A stretch of 64,000 nucleotides of DNA from Actinostola sp. cb2023 (lineage: Eukaryota; Cnidaria; Anthozoa; Actiniaria; Actinostolidae), in contig JAUJYZ010001345.1 of the NCBI GenBank assembly GCA_033675265.1, forward strand, positions 233,501 through 297,500, read 5' to 3'. Both the position numbers and the translations under genes were made by a program. Each line of letters begins with the position of its first letter. Within the stretch, counting starts at the first letter, position 1. The notes under the pieces are model-generated. The model was not told the DNA's origin. It was given only the letters and a program-made list of their open reading frames with translations, and did not search any database. Below are positions 34,537 through 47,000 of the stretch, piece after piece.

Positions 34537-36890
34537 CAGTACCGCTCAGAAATAAGCGCACTTAAAAACGCGTTTTAAACGCATTTTAAACGCGTTTAAT
34601 TTGCGTTTTAAACGCGTTTTAAACGCGTTTAGTCATAAACGCGTTTAATCATAAGACCATTGAGTTGATCTACTGCAAGATATACTACAATATACTGTAA
34701 GCCGTTGACGCCCGCCATTACCGACATGAATCATAAACAATGAGTCAGTTCGCTTGTAAAACTTTACTTCAAACACCTTCTAGCGGGTTATTTCTAGCAA
34801 GAAACACATGGAATACGATCTATAATTCTTAAGACACAGCATGAGAAGGTTATTAAAAGTCTTTGCCTGACGCCAAATGAGTTTTCATGGCGATTATAAC
34901 GCGTTCATTCAAGCCATTAACGCCCGCCATTACCGACATGAATCATAAACAATGAGTCAGTTCGCTTGTAAAACTTTACTTCAAACACCTTCTAGTGTCT
35001 TTTAATTCTTAAAAGAATTATAGATCGTATTTTGTGTGCTTCTTGCTAGAAATAACCTGCTAGAAGGTGTTTGAAGTAAAGTTTTACAAGCGAACTGACT
35101 CATTACTCGGGCCCTTCCGAAGGAAGCCCGAGTTATAAAATGGACTTTCTTTTTTTTTTATTATTATTATTATTCGTCGGACACAAAATGACAAGTATTT
35201 GATCGTATCGAGTTTCAAGATAACTCAGCAGATAAGGGAGCAAGCTACTCTCCGGTCCCTGAATTCGCGGAAAACCGCTCTAATCGCTAAACAAACGACA
35301 CACAGGACTCAAGTAGATATTTAATCTTAGATTATTTGAAAGCAGTTTGAGATCTTCAAGATATTGAAAGGTCGGGATTCTAGTTATAATCAAACTCACG
35401 ACCAGCGATGTAACTACATCTATTGACAGAAAGCTATATGTACATGTACAGAAGAAGTCATGCAAACAGTGAGGCCAGTCGAGACTGAAAAGCAAATGAA
35501 ATGAACTCAAAAACTATCATGACCTCGCTATGCCATGTTTGTTGCTTAATTGTAATAGTACGTGTACAGTTATGTCCTTGAGTATTTATAATTGAACTCA
35601 CGACCAGCGATGTAACAACATCTATATTGACAGAAAGCTATATGTAGAGAAGTCATGCAAACAATCGAACCAGTCGAGTTATTTTCAGTAACTCACGATG
35701 GATGTTTATTTTATTCCACGTTTGAAAAATTCAGTACGGTTACAGTTGTGTGATCCTTGTGTGAGTCATACATCTATTATGACTTGAGGTCAGTTGCATA
35801 TTCATGTTCGCCACAAACGGGTCGAATAGTTTCAGTACGATGCATGATCCTTATCTGAGTCATACATCTATGATGCGACCTAATTTTAGAACTCAAAACA
35901 GGTCAGTGAATGGCAAAAATACAATCGAAATCAAAACGTCATTAGATTTCAGGGATCTGTTACAGAAGAAGACGCTCAATGAGCGTATAGTCGGGTATTT
36001 AATATGACAATGATAGTTGCATGACGAGAAAGATTATTTGTATCGATGAGTATCGATAAAGATCTCCGATTGTTCGAGGTACGTATATCGTACATCTTTA
36101 AACGTACTTGAGGTCACTTGAGGTTGCATATTCATGGCGCCACAAACGTTGTATCCAAGGCAAGCCATCCACAACGCATACGCCGATTCGTCTGGGCCCA
36201 CTCTAAAAGATGTTGAGCGTTTTCGACTGGGCCTTTACACGAACTCATCAAAAGCAAATCAAATGAACTCAAAGTCAAAAGGTAATCAAATGAACTCAAA
36301 GTCAAATGCAAATCAAATGAACTCGACATATATATACATAGTCTCCCTCGTCACGCAACTGTCAGTCATTGTCAGGTCTCTCCTCACGCAACTGACATTG
36401 TCCTTGTCATAAGCCCGAGTATACGCTCATTGAGCGTCTTGTTGTTTATGATTCATGTCCGTAATGTTGGGCGTTAATGGCTTGAATGAACGCGTTATAA
36501 TCGCAATGAAAACTCATTTGGCGTTGACGGCAAAGACTTTTAATAACCTTCTCATGCTGTGTCTTAAGAATTATAGATCGTATTTCGTGTGAAATAACCC
36601 GCTAGAAGGTGTTTGAAGTAAAGTTTTACAAGCGAACTGACTCATTGTTTATTATTCATGTCCGTAATGTTGGGCCTTAACGGCTTACAAAAAATGTAGA
36701 TGAACATGAAAACTCATTTGATACTGTTTGAATAACAACACACATCAACAACCTTTTGCGTTTAAACCCGTTTTTGAAATTGCGTTTATCCTTATAAACG
36801 CGTTTCAAACGCATTTTAAATGCGTTTAATTTGCGTTTTAAACGCGTTTTAAACGCGTTTATGATGTTCGCTTAATTCTGAGCGGTACTG
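34537..36890. mobile_element. TA-flanked element with AAACGCGTTT arrays, inside a MULE intron
   Basis: TA at 34535-34536 and 36891-36892. Terminal repeats are CAGTACCGCTCAGAAATAAG on the left and CAGTACCGCTCAGAATTAAG on the complement of the right. Next to both ends is a block of about 90 bp made of the palindrome AAACGCGTTT and near variants (about 34563-34645 and 36770-36862). Further in, a segment with GAGTCAGTTCGCTTGTAAAA occurs in inverted copies on both sides. The centre (about 35104-36419) begins and ends with ACTCGGGC/GCCCGAGT and looks like yet another nested insertion, with internal direct repeats. No transposase is visible. Confidence 0.85.
35104..36419. mobile_element. Probable nested element with ACTCGGGC ends and internal direct repeats
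   Basis: The left edge carries ACTCGGGCCCTTCCGAAGGA and the right edge ends AAGCCCGAGT. Inside, a segment around ACTCACGACCAGCGATGTAA occurs twice (about 35395 and 35592), and a segment around GAGTCATACATCTAT occurs twice (about 35763 and 35858). A CTCGGGC..TTCCG..GGAAGC relative lies at about 42671. No coding content was recognised; the borders are approximate. Confidence 0.45.
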
Positions 36891-37479
36891 TACATGCATT
36901 CTCGGTTGTGTGTCATAAATTTTTAATAATTACCTTTTTGTAATCCTTTTCCTTTTTACCAGACATCAGGATGTAGGCCAGTGGCACCTGTTTCACATGG
37001 TCCCCAGATAACACAAAGGCATTGGCTGTTACCAGCTGTAAGTAAATACATAAATATTTGTAAGTATACATGTAAGTAATTTAGTACTAAACATACTTTT
37101 ATTTTTTATGCTCACCTGTGTAAATGGTTGCCTTACAAGTTTAAAGGTGCCATCGATATACCATACTTTTGCCCGTGCAAGGGTGGCCAGTTGTTCTTCT
37201 CTGGCAAAGATCAGGTGGCTTCGATTTTTGACGATAACATCAGCTTGAAGAAAGCCAGTGGGGATGCACCCTTCATTGAGATCAAATTCCAGGTCCTTGG
37301 GGTCATCTGGCCTTAGCTTCTGACGGAGCCTATTGGCTGCTCTTGCCATGTGCTCTGGCTTGGACAGGGCTGGGCATGGGGCGTCTGTGAGTTTTTCTAA
37401 CATGACCTAGAAAGTAAACAAACAAAACAAACATTTGTAAGGACTGATGTCACCTCTTGACTATTTGAGCAGCAGCATA

Positions 37480-39376
37480 CAGTCCCGCCCAAAAGTCTGT
37501 CACGCTTTTTCGGCGATATATCGCCACCGATTTATCGGTTGACCAAGCGATATATCGTTTGCCGCCAAGCGATATTTCGGTTACCTGCAAACGATATTTC
37601 GGTTACCAGCAACCGATATTTCGGTTACCGGCAAACGATATTTCGGTTGACCAAGCGATATATCGTTTGCTGCCAAACGATATTTCGGTTACCGCAAACA
37701 GTATTTCGGTTGACCAAGCGATATATCGTTTCACCATGCCATGCCATTTTGTTTGTTGTCAAACAACAATTTGGTGATTGGTCTGATAAAACATTTCTAT
37801 ATTGATTACTGGATAAAACGTCAAGCGATCTTTCCTTGAGCTTTCAGCGGAATATCCACACAATCGTTCACATGTTTGGAGAGATGACGGCGAAACTGTA
37901 CGACACGTGATCATGGTTTTGCTGCAGTTGCTCTCCCTCCTTTCGTGTTCATTGTCTCGTTCTTTAAAACATAAGTATTCATTTGAAAGTTTTTCCCGTT
38001 TATTTGAGGCTTTGAAAGCGAAATTAAAAGTCTTTCAGTCAATCAGACATTTGGCGTTTGCCGTATACATGATGCTTAAAGATACATGAAGCTTCTTTCA
38101 TGTAAAGGCGAAAGTTTAAATGAACTCTTGAAATACGATCCAATACAATCCTACGACTGCTTCAAAATAAAACATCTTTTATACCGGGCGTCTTTCTCAT
38201 CAACTTTCGGCATTATCAGTTCTAAAATCTCAGGTTCATTAGCGTCCACGTGGGAATGTTATGTTTGAGACACTTGATTGACACATGATGTGTGAGCACG
38301 TGAAAATCACGCTGAACTTTAGCATAAATTTCAATCTTCGTATTCATAAAAGTGAGTATTTCTTGTTCGTTAGATGTGAATGTTTACGGCTTCATATTTC
38401 TTCTGTATTCGTATTAGTTCTAATCTCAAGAACATGCGAAAGATTTAACTTACAATCAAAGGAAACACTTTGACATTTACGTATTTGAATTCCCACTATC
38501 CCAGTGACAAAACTTAGCACTTCAAAAATACAGGTCTATTAATTACCCGCACTGACGATGGAGTGTTCACAAATGTGCCGGCATGTTATGTTGTCATAGT
38601 GAAAATGCTAATTCACTGCGGCCGTGATTGTCAAAAATCCCATGGGAACATTGAAATAAACGGCCGTGTTCGTCAAACTTGGTTGTGTTACAATTTTTCA
38701 AACTTCTTCATTCAAGATAAAGAAATGTTTTAATCTTGTTGATAGTTTCATGGATCGTAAAAAGATCCATGATAGGTTGAAGAACGATACATGTATTAAA
38801 TTCATTGCCGGCGACGATGGCGTGTTCGTTAATTGTTCAGGTTGAGGCAGGCATGTTAGTCTGGTGAAACGGAAGCATGTTTACATGACAAATTTGTAAT
38901 CATTTCCTCTATTTTTCGGACAGTAAACTAACTTAACCGAAAAACCCTTTCATTCTTGCACCAATGAATACTCAGGCGATTTCCTTTAGCCGTGAAATAC
39001 ACTGTCCTTAAATGCCGGCCGTCAAACCGATATTTCGAGTACCGTATTTCAAAATCAGTTTGACTGCCTAGACGATATTTCGGTTAGGCGATATTTCGGT
39101 TAGGCGATATTTCGGTTAGGCGATATTTCGGTTAGGCGATATTTCGGTTAGGCGATATTTCGGTTAGGCGATATTTCGGTTGCTGCCCAGGCGAAATATC
39201 GGTTGCCGTCAAACGATATATCGTTTAAGCGATATATCGTTTAAGCGATATATCGCCCAAGCGATATATCGCCCAAGCGATATATCGCCCAAGCGATATA
39301 TCGTCACTTTTGGCGATATATCGGCAAATGAGGCGATATATCGTTTCGGTGCGTGACAGACTTTTGGGCGGGACTG
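37480..39376. mobile_element. TA-flanked element with CGATATATCG arrays, complete copy
   Basis: TA at 37478-37479 and 39377-39378. Perfect terminal repeats of 25 bp begin CAGTCCCGCCCAAAAGTCTG. Immediately inside both ends are arrays of CGATATATCG and GATATTTCGG units (37512-37730 and about 39025-39352). The interior shares near-identical stretches with 17184-18500. The frame at 37907-38089 is repeated DNA, not evidence of a gene. The element lies upstream of the first recognised MULE exon, probably in an intron. CAGT termini with TA flanks suggest Tc1/mariner mobilisation. Confidence 0.88.
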
Positions 39377-41110
39377 TAGGCCCCTGCCTGGACTTGGTGG
39401 TTATGTGCTGACTTGCCTGATAAGACATATAGAAAGATATATAAGTGAGGGACTGGTCATGATGACTTCAAATGGGGCCACTTAGACAATGAGAATCATG
39501 GTTTAGAACCAATCACATATCAGATGAAAACAAAACCAATTCCAATTTGTGTACTTCAGCCAATTATGACCTACCAATTATCCCCCTATATTATCCCCCT
39601 ATCCCCCTATGACAAACAACAAACAAAGTTAGCGCAAGGGAATGAAAAGAAAAAAAAGGGAGGAAAAACTTAACTTAACTTATATTATTTCCATATATGG
39701 TCCATATAGTTCGTTCCCACATTTAACCCATACTAAACGTTTGGTGTGGGATGATTCAGTTAATTATAGTCCATGCACTTACCAATTAAACAATTATTGT
39801 CAATGGAACTTCCAACAGGCGAAGAGGTGATCAATGACACATCTGAGAAAGAAAGAGAGACAAACTAGTTTAGCTGTAGCTAGTAGATTGAATGGAAGGG
39901 AAGTGACTTCTTTCTTTCCTTCGTTATTGCAAAAAATAATAATAGTAATTACCATTGAAGATATCCAGCTTTGTGCTTTCCGCCTCTAGCAACCCAATGG
40001 ATGATTCTCCATCACAATCACGGCAGCGCCAGCTAATTGACATCTCTTCTCAAATCGCATTGCAATATTCAGTCTGGAAAACCCCAGTGTTGCACGTACG
40101 GTGTTGCCAACGGCAACATCCATTACACAGGAGGCCTTGTTGACGTTCACGTACAGGCAAGGAACAGAAAATACATTTATCGGACATGGTTTCGTTGAGT
40201 ATATCGCTTTGAATTGAAGTATTAAATCACTTGATGCTAATGGTGATGAATGAAATGGTTTCATTCTAAGGCAGCATTTATAGGACTTGGATGGATCAAA
40301 AATACCTTGAAAATCTCTGTCATTGGTCAGTTATAATCAATGAACGTGTGCTCAGTTAAGCAAATACAAAAGGATCACGAATTAAAATTTATCTCACCTC
40401 GAACCCACGAACCATTGTATTGTAGAATAGTGGATCTTGATCTTTGGCGTGGCATCTGTTAGCGAAACATCCCAGCGTTTCATAAAATCTTTCGTGTTCA
40501 CCTCGAACCATTGTATTGTAGAATAATGGATCTTGATCGTTTGGCGTGGCGTCTGTTAGCGAAACATCCCTAAACAGTCTGTTTTTCAAATCTAGAATGT
40601 TTTCTTTTAGCTTAGAGATACTATGCTGGTCATCACTTGCACTTCAGTAAGAAACGAGACACTTTTTCAACGTCATGTTGTGATGTTGTTAGGGGCAACA
40701 GAGTGTATGTTTGGGTCTTTTTTTAATGAACTGGCGCCAACATCACTAGTCTAGTTTTCGTTGTTGTTTGAGATGAAACCTTTGAGATAATTCGGTTCTA
40801 CTTGAGACAGTTTGAGAGGTTTTGTTTGAGACGGTAACGGGTAACATATTATGTCCTTTCATTCGTATAAACATTAAGCTTATATTCTCCTCTCGAACTG
40901 AAACTTGTCTGTACTATGCACAGCCGAGTTTTTCAAATCAGAATTATAAACATTATCGAACTCAGAAATATCATTGAAGACCGTGAAGATCGATGCTTGA
41001 AATTTACACATCACTTCACCGCGGCGGAAATGAACATGAACATCGGCACTTGACCGGCTTCACCGAAATAAATCACAACACTCAAAATATGAAGAAATCT
41101 ACACTAATTA

Positions 41111-41216
41111 ACAATTAGACAGCGAGTCCGAGTTGGCTATGAGCAGATAGTCAACGAGGCTCCTGCCGAGTTGACTATCTTAGCTCATAGACAACGAGAT
41201 CGAGTTGTCTAATTGT
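41111..41216. repeat. Foldback palindrome inside the MULE
   Basis: The outer arm ACAATTAGACA pairs with TGTCTAATTGT, and inner GAGCAGATAGTCAAC pairs with GTTGACTATCTTAGCTC, with mismatches. A CAACGAG motif is repeated around the centre. Confidence 0.75.
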
Positions 41217-41747
41217 TTTAGTATCAACAAACTAGCATACTTAATATTATACCAATATTTCTTGTTTAATTTGCACAAGTAAGAAGAATACGAATTTTAT
41301 GCTAGTCATAAGTACACATTTGGCTGAACTAAATCGAGCTGTTTAGTTAAAACTAAACCAGAAAAGTTGGTTCTTTTGTTGAAAAACTTTCATAAATCAA
41401 ATAACAAATGAACAAAACACGAGTCAAGAGTGGTGTAGCCTTCGTTTATTACCTTTATCACTATCAGTACTCCATTTGACTTTGTCTTCGCTCAGTTTTA
41501 AAAGTTGAAAAATCGGCACGAAAAATCTTCAACTTTAACGATCGTTTCTCGCTCAGTTTCTGCAGTGTCAGCCAAAGAAAACTTGCTTGAATTGTCAATG
41601 AGATGTCTATATTTATGTGCTTTTTCCATTTCTTGCTGTTGAGATTTGTTTCTCGGTCTATTTTAGCTCTTTTTAGCGAAAAAACAACCATCGGGTTTGT
41701 CCGCCATCTTGCTTCATCTTTCACGGCCAATGGTTACCATGGTGATT

Positions 41748-41786
41748 CGCTACTAGGGGACTATCACTATTAGACCCCTAGTAGCG
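41748..41786. repeat. Short perfect hairpin
   Basis: CGCTACTAGGGG and CCCCTAGTAGCG face each other around a loop of about 15 nt. Part of a larger symmetric patch with TAGACCACTAG nearby. Confidence 0.75.
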
Positions 41787-41994
41787 TAGCCAATCAGATT
41801 GCAGGATATGTGATAGACCACTAGTTTGTTTATACTAATACCATATATATGTAATATTTATTAGTGTCATGTTATACATCGTATACACATCAATATAAAT
41901 GTATTTAGGTTATGTTATAGAAACGACCCAGGTGTTATCGAAATGACAGGTGACGAAACAACTAGTTAGCGAAACGACCGGATACCGTTCGTTG

Positions 41995-43177
41995 CGTTGC
42001 CCCGTTGAGATTTAGAAATGCGGCTTTGAAAGATGGTGGTTATCGCATGGAGTTCGCTTCGTGACCACAGCCGGTTATATAATATCAGCCACAGTCACAC
42101 AGTACACTAGTGTATCGAAACAAGTACAAATAAAAACAAAACTCAATCATATTTGAACGATTATTTGCAAGTCAACGTTTGTTTGGCATCGATTCTACTG
42201 ACACAACGTTTGCAGTGATTTTCGAGTCAAAAATTCAAAATTTAACTCTCGTACAGCAACAACAATACAGCAGTTATTATCATTTACTCACCTGTACGTC
42301 CCAGTGCTGGTAGAAGTCAAAAAGAAGAAGTCCAAACGAAGAAATGCTACCAAAAAAACCCACAAAATCCTCACGAACTGACAAGAACCATGTCGGCATG
42401 TGCAAGTTGTACACTGTATTTCCCAAAATGCATTTCCAACCGCCTTAGTATCAGGCTATCCTCGACACGGATAGCACAGGAAGCCCATGAATCAGGATCG
42501 AGCCTCGACTAGCAGATGTCAACTGGAAGTATTAAAAACGCATTAAAGAATTTTTAAAAGGAAATATATTGTCTTCGCCATCAAAAGTTATCGACTGTTG
42601 TTTATATTCTCATTGTGCATATAATTAATTTTGGCGCATGCGGTACTGAATTACTATGTTTAATTTTTACTCGGGCACTTCCGGAGGAAGCAAGTAATAA
42701 AGCGGCGATAAAGACATGCAGTCCCTGCATGCAGTTCACCAAGAGCCGAGACATGCAAGCACGCTCAGTTACACGTATTCCTTACCAATCACATACGGGC
42801 GTGGCACTAAGAGGACCCCCCTAAACATTTTAGATCTTGCTACGGGCCTGAGAATTTTAGTAATCGTCAAATTTATATATGTATGTACACTATTTATATT
42901 CTTATTATTTATTATTAAATAAATTATCAATTTTACACTTTAGATAGGTAGTTAGGCAGGTCCACATCAGGATTTAAGTCTTGCGTTATGTAAAAAACCT
43001 GCAGAAACAAATAAACCATGTATGTATGTATGAGAAGTGAGTATATGTGGGTTCCTAAATATAACAAGGGCTTAGATTCTAGGGGGGGGGGGGGGGGGTT
43101 CACAACTGAGACGATTAGAACTTCTATGATATTTTTTGGATGAAAAAGTTAAGCTGGGATCCCAAAAAATCATTCCG
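41995..43177. other. Non-coding stretch between MULE and Academ-like element
   Basis: Includes the dispersed 12-mer (complement CACAGGAAGCCC, 42475-42486), a CTCGGGCACTTCCGGAGGAAG patch at about 42671 and a 17-G run at 43082-43098. No gene recognised. Confidence 0.5.
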
Positions 43178-44019
43178 TTTACTTCACACCACAGAAAAGG
43201 TCCAACAGTGGATTCTAATAGATTGAACCCTGATGAATAACACTAGATAGGTAGTAAAGTCAAATTGTGGGGTCGGTCTCAAGTTATGGGCATGTTTTTG
43301 TAGACTACCGGAAATTCAGCATGGAAACGAGGCTTGCATGCTAAGAACACATTTGTCTCAACAATATGGATTTATATGCTAGGTGAACATTGTAGAAATA
43401 GCAAACTGTCATTGTTTATTGTTACTCAAAGCAGGATATACCGAGATATACCCCATAATTGTGTGTCACGTGACAAATCACGTGTTTATTGCTACATACT
43501 TCCGGTTGATCTACTACATTTAAATAATGACCTTTGTCACAAGTGGTTTGGATTAATTATTTACAAAAACTGTGTTTAAACGACAAGCTATCTTGTCATT
43601 TATCTTCATTATGAGCTAATGCTTTTTCTATGTATACTCTTTGTAAATATAACATAACGGATAACATACCGGTAACTAGATCTCGAACATGTATTTCCGG
43701 TTAGTACATGTTATTAGTTTTCTTGTAAAAACTATAATTAGGATTTGACGTAAACATGCTATATCTTTATCAATAAAAAGTGCTGTTAACTCTTGGGTTC
43801 TAGATTATAAACTATATGAAGACCAGCCTATAAAAGTCACCGTGTTAGTGCTGATTACCGGAAGTGTAGCATGAAAATGAGGCTGACTTGAAATAATCTC
43901 TTTTTTTCACAATGGTTTGAGTACCTGAAATGATATAAATTATAATATATAAAAAGAAAGGAAAATAATTATATCATAGCAGACGATGAAATACACACCT
44001 TCTTATCCTCAATGACTTT

Positions 44020-47000
44020 TTAGTCTTCAAGGTCAGAATCAGTAGAGTCATCTAGCTGCGATGTGGTTGTTCCTTTGTTTGGGTTGTGACAATTCTCTTC
44101 AGCCATACACTTACACGACTCTGTACAAGCAAGACCATTACTGCTGCAAGAACAATTCCGCGTGCAGGAAGACTTTAAACAGCCGCAGCTGGTCAACTCC
44201 AAGATGCTTTCAGGCGCAGCCGACTTGGTCATAAGGATAGGATGCAACATATCATTCTCTAACTTCCATCCATGACCATCTGGTGATGGCAAATTCTGTC
44301 TGGCTGTCAGGGCGTTTCGCCATACGTAGGCTTGATAATTGGATCTTTTGATGTGCTGCTGAAGGCTGTCGCATGTGGGAGGCAGAAGCATGTTGCTTCG
44401 TGATTTCTGGCAGAAAAGTAAATATCGAGCTTCATCTGTCGTTGCTGGATTTCTCGTTGACACACTGTACAAACAACACACAAAAGCTTCAACTCTTCTT
44501 GTTAACTCATCGTCGACATCAGGCGACTGTCCCACATTTCCCAAACTGTCCTGGTGTGTTGTGCTCTTTGTAATGGTCTTCCATGACTTTGTCTTGCCAA
44601 TGCCTGCTAATGAACTTGTCGAATCGCAGCCAGTGAGTGCATGAAATGCTGGAAGGGCTTTACACATGCTTGGACCTAGTTTGTTAGCTATCATATGTGC
44701 AGGGATATATCGAAGACGATCTCTTGTTCCGGTTCGAAACCATAGTTCACTGCATCCAATTCCATCATAGTGTGAAACACAGAGTAGGAGAACGTCGGTG
44801 TCAGGAGATTGAACCACGATCCTCTCTGATTCGAGTGCGGCATGTTTCGCATGTAACATCATTCTCGTATCAGCCTCTTCGTGATCGGCATTTAGCTCTT
44901 GGATTACCTCACAGCAATTGTACTTCACAGAAAAAGCCTGATCTCCATTACCGCCACCAATGACAAGCTCCTTGTTTTGTTGTAGCTGCCGTTGTCCAAT
45001 CTCGACCAGGGTGGAGGTCAGGAAAGCACAGAGTCTAACTTTGTTCTTCACATTTGAAATGTACTTTAGCCACTGCTTGGGGACGGGGGTAGATAAACCG
45101 TGTATCTGAACTTCTAAGGCTGTAACTTCTCCACGCCTTTGTCTCTCTCTCCTGCCTTTATTGATAGATCCCAGTATTGGTCAAAAACTAAGTCAATTCT
45201 ACTACAGTTCCCTTGCCGGTAGTAACTTGTGATAATCTCATAGTACTTGGCGGCTAACTCACCAAACGTCGATGCTCCAGCGAACTTGATGGTGTGGATT
45301 AAGGCCATCCCATCAACAATATGAGAAGTGGGCAGTGTGGTAGAAGGGGGTAAGCTCGGTTCAACAGTGACATCTCCCTCTAGATTATGAAGAAGGACGC
45401 TTTTCGTTGTCTTACGCAGGGTGCCATCTGAATGCGCCAATGAATACGGTACAGCAGACAACTCATAACTAAGGATCTCTCTTAAATCTATTTGACGAAC
45501 CCTGGCCACGATCAATAACCGCCCAAACAGATCTCTATCCTCAGCAATGGCAACAAGTTTCTCTCTTGAAGTTTTGACACTGGCTTTTTTTGCTGTGATG
45601 TTGAATGTTTTGACCTTTAAACTCGGGATAGGTTCCCAGAAACTTATGGTATTAGCATTCAGTCGTGCCTGTATGAAACCTTTCATCTGTACAAGACCTT
45701 GTTCAGCACTCTTTACAAGCTTTTCTGCCACTTCAGGAGGCAAAACAACACCAGTTGTAATATTGCTTAAACTGTCATTGTCTTCTAAAAAGGGATCTTT
45801 CATTTGACCTTCTGTAAAGCAGGAAACTATACCTCGAACATCTTTCTCATCTCGTTGAGCTCTATTATGACCAGCCTCTTTGTGGGTTCCGACCCTGTCT
45901 GAGTCATTGAGTGCACACATTTTCTTGACTGCCGTAGTAATGGCTGCTCGCTCGTGACTCGTGATAAACCATCTCTGAAGCGCTGCAGGGTTTTGACTGA
46001 TTCCAACAATGCCACCCTTTGATTTGGAATCCAAATTTATCGACTGCTCCAAAGCCATGTCTGTCCATACTTTCGCAAATGGTTGGCTTGACCGACTCAC
46101 AGCATGCTCTCCCTCCATGAACTGCCTGTACACTTCAGGATGCTTTTGCTCTAGCTGGGCCATATCTGCCAAGTAAACAGGAAGCCATCGTGAGTAGTTG
46201 GGTCTGTCATGGGCGTAAAAGTAGGGTACCATGGCTGTTGTTGCTGCAAGATGAAGAGACCAGTCGGCTGATCGTTCTGCCTTGATAAATTGAAGCAATA
46301 TAATCACCATACAGATATACTCATCCCAAAACGCAAACATCTTAGACTTTGATTTCTGTTCTTGCCTAAAAGCTTCGAACTGTTCCATCAAAGGCTTCAA
46401 TTCAGTTACCATACTCTCCAAGTTTTGTGAAACGTTTTCCTTGTTATTGATTGCCATTTGGAAAGTTTCCATTCTTTTGATGACATGCTGCTCGTCCAGA
46501 CTTGATCTAAGAGATTCTTGAGTTGTTTTGTTCAGCCATCTTACAAATGCCTGCCACCTCAAGCGAAACAGTGCTTCCATCATTAGTTTGTGGGCTCTTA
46601 CCCCTCTGTTGTACGATTTGCCTTTCATTAATGATGTAACGCTGTTTGGTCCATACGCTCCAGATTCAATGAGAATGTCCTCAAGGCCAGAGTTCTGATA
46701 TCTCTTCCCAATCACAGCAATAAAATTTAAAGCTATATGGAAGCCACCCATCCTTACAATGGTGTCTTTAAATTCCTCTGGAAATTTAAATTGAATTTGT
46801 TTGGCTTTGGAATATATGGCAAGGTCAAATGTGATAACCATGTCTCTCTGATTGAGATGGGCGCACATACGCTGGGCTTTTTTTAAAACAGTATAGACTG
46901 TGCTTAGCTCTGTTGAAGCGCCGTTAATCATTGGACAGTATCCGATGACACTTGGGAGAGAGGTTTTCATAAACACCAACGAATTGAATGCACTCCAATT

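Larger units (their letters stand above)
33657..37406 (-). pseudogene. MULE transposase, spliced, one nonsense codon
   Basis: Minus-strand exons: 37406-37116, 37035-36934, 34461-34303 and about 34181-33657, all joining in phase 0. Key parts in order: a leader with [19 protein letters not shown], the core start [16 protein letters not shown] (first catalytic Asp), [15 protein letters not shown], the second Asp in VTVDFEKALWKAL, a CAFHW zinc-type box, and VRTNNDIEGWHNALNRR with the third acidic residue. A TAG stop (33771-33773) interrupts the C-terminus after RIQCKK; the frame then continues with LFGHWEQYANGERSAKQL for about 37 codons. Introns 2 and, farther upstream, the leader intron contain nested transposons, which splicing could remove. 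No N-terminal FLYWCH-type finger was found. Catalytic residues are intact, so loss of activity is not certain. Confidence 0.85.
39379..41924 (-). other. 5' part of the MULE, coding not resolved
   Basis: No transposase domain was recognised. At 40389-40589 a segment that includes CCATTGTATTGTAGAATA and TTGGCGTGGC is duplicated in tandem (about 110-bp period). On the minus strand both copies read DQDPLFYNTMVRG, and each is followed by a GAG|GTGA donor-like site, so a small exon may have been duplicated. Foldbacks lie at 41111-41216 (ends ACAATTAGAC) and 41748-41786 (CGCTACTAGGGG). The frame 39986-40264 is unassigned. Confidence 0.45.
32722..41984 (-). mobile_element. Complete Mutator-like element (MULE) with nested insertions
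   Basis: CCGTTCGTTG occurs at 32712-32721 and again at 41985-41994, a 9-10-bp direct repeat of the length MULEs make. Just inside, the termini share CCGGTCGTTTCGCTAACTAG and, further in, ATAACACCTGGGTCGTTTC (left about 32728-32800, right about 41925-41980 on the complement). The transposase is on the minus strand. Two TA-flanked elements (34537-36890 and 37480-39376) account for about 4.25 kb, leaving roughly 5 kb of original element. Confidence 0.85.

Noticed and set aside
45130..45160. Programmed ribosomal frameshift in the large transposase
   Set aside because: No slippery heptamer or downstream structure was seen; a GA microsatellite at the break makes an ordinary indel the simpler explanation.
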